NCBI GenBank assembly: GCA_030546905.1
Contig: JAUOPI010000001.1
Location: forward strand, 124,001-188,000
Source of the DNA: Granulosicoccaceae sp. 1_MG-2023
GTDB lineage: Bacteria; Pseudomonadota; Gammaproteobacteria; Granulosicoccales; Granulosicoccaceae
Length of the DNA stretch: 64,000 nucleotides
Direction: 5' to 3'
Position numbers and translations under genes: made by a program. Below the pieces are notes generated by a model. It ran no database searches. It was not told where the DNA came from and saw only the letters and a list, made by a program, of their open reading frames with translations. Below are positions 63,816-64,000 of the stretch, piece after piece. Position 1 is the first letter of the stretch. Every line of letters begins with the position of its first letter.

Positions 63816-64000
63816 TCCTCTCCCCTGCCCCCTCCGCACAGCCGTGCGGAGGGGCGTCTACCCCGTTCATTCCGGCGTCTGCCAATTGCATAATCAATCC
63901 CAGTCGCTAAACTAAGCGCTTCCCTGAGGCCGGCTCCGCCGCCCACCACGGCCAGCGACACCAGCCCGGTCTCTTTCTTTTCCAAGACAGAGTCGAGGCT
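63813..64000 (-). pseudogene. Possible 3' end of a leftward coding region, unidentified
   Basis: A minus-strand frame is open from the window edge to a TAA that overlaps the ctpA stop (TTAA). The first 45 codons read ETGLVSLAVVGGGAG and so on, with coding-like third positions. The last 15 codons run through a hairpin and look like read-through. The GGGxG motif is faintly like a thiolase C-terminus without its Cys. It may be a gene end, a remnant or chance. Confidence 0.3.
63830..63855. terminator. Hairpin downstream of ctpA
   Basis: CCCCTCCGCAC/GTGCGGAGGGG 11-bp stem with a 4-base loop, 15 bp after the ctpA stop, without a T-run. Probably a weak terminator or 3' stabiliser. Confidence 0.55.

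Overview
The window is a gene-dense, GC-rich (roughly 55-60 % by eye) chromosomal stretch with about 57 protein genes on both strands. I saw no rRNA, tRNA, IS element, integrase or CRISPR array. Family content points to a gammaproteobacterium: EnvC/CtpA, Bcr/CflA, YbiT, PepN, RadC and AmpG homologues are present, together with the block radC / coaBC-dut-algC-argB / pyrE / exonuclease III, an order also found around crc in pseudomonads. A predicted glucosyl(mannosyl)glycerate solute pathway, mechanosensitive channel and B12 salvage genes suggest, but do not prove, a halotolerant or aquatic lifestyle.

Layout. 1-1672 (minus): a GT81-type glycosyl-3-phosphoglycerate synthase, cut by the window edge, and its HAD phosphatase. 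1973-5163: a circularly permuted ATP-grasp/alpha-E pair facing an Anbu proteasome-like peptidase. 5510-9163: aldo-keto reductase, an orphan small protein, a long AT-rich spacer and thrC. 9299-10956: queC-queF-cytosine-deaminase operon. 10975-25722: transporters and housekeeping enzymes (Bcr/CflA, 3-hydroxyisobutyrate-dehydrogenase family, PLD, EamA, gamma-carbonic anhydrase, Mug, diguanylate cyclase, NUDIX, PatB, GtrA, CAP lipoprotein, MscS, YbiT).

25779-35316 (minus): a type IV minor-pilin operon, transcribed fimT-pilV-pilW-pilX-pilY1-pilY1-pilE, with two tandem PilY1-like genes. 35479-42760: an unknown protein, glutathione reductase, UbiA, two overlapping dynamin-like GTPase genes and ComF. 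42948-53319: OmpA-like lipoprotein, RadC, the coaBC-dut-algC-argB block, a DUF4124-like protein, PyrE, exonuclease III, AmpG and an EamA transporter. 53388-63815: PepN, a metzincin-like orphan, a small membrane protein, cobU-cobT-cobC facing cobQ, then envC-ctpA.

Most of the window is core genome. The parts least explained by known biology are the GTPase pair (38589-42021), the duplicated pilY1 with a cysteine/aromatic-rich insertion, the HExxHxxGxxD protein (56171-56959), the Fcy1-like deaminase attached to preQ genes, and the ATP-grasp/alpha-E/Anbu locus. Gene ends were set by choosing starts with a ribosome binding site or the family N-terminus. Function calls come from recognised motifs, not from searches.
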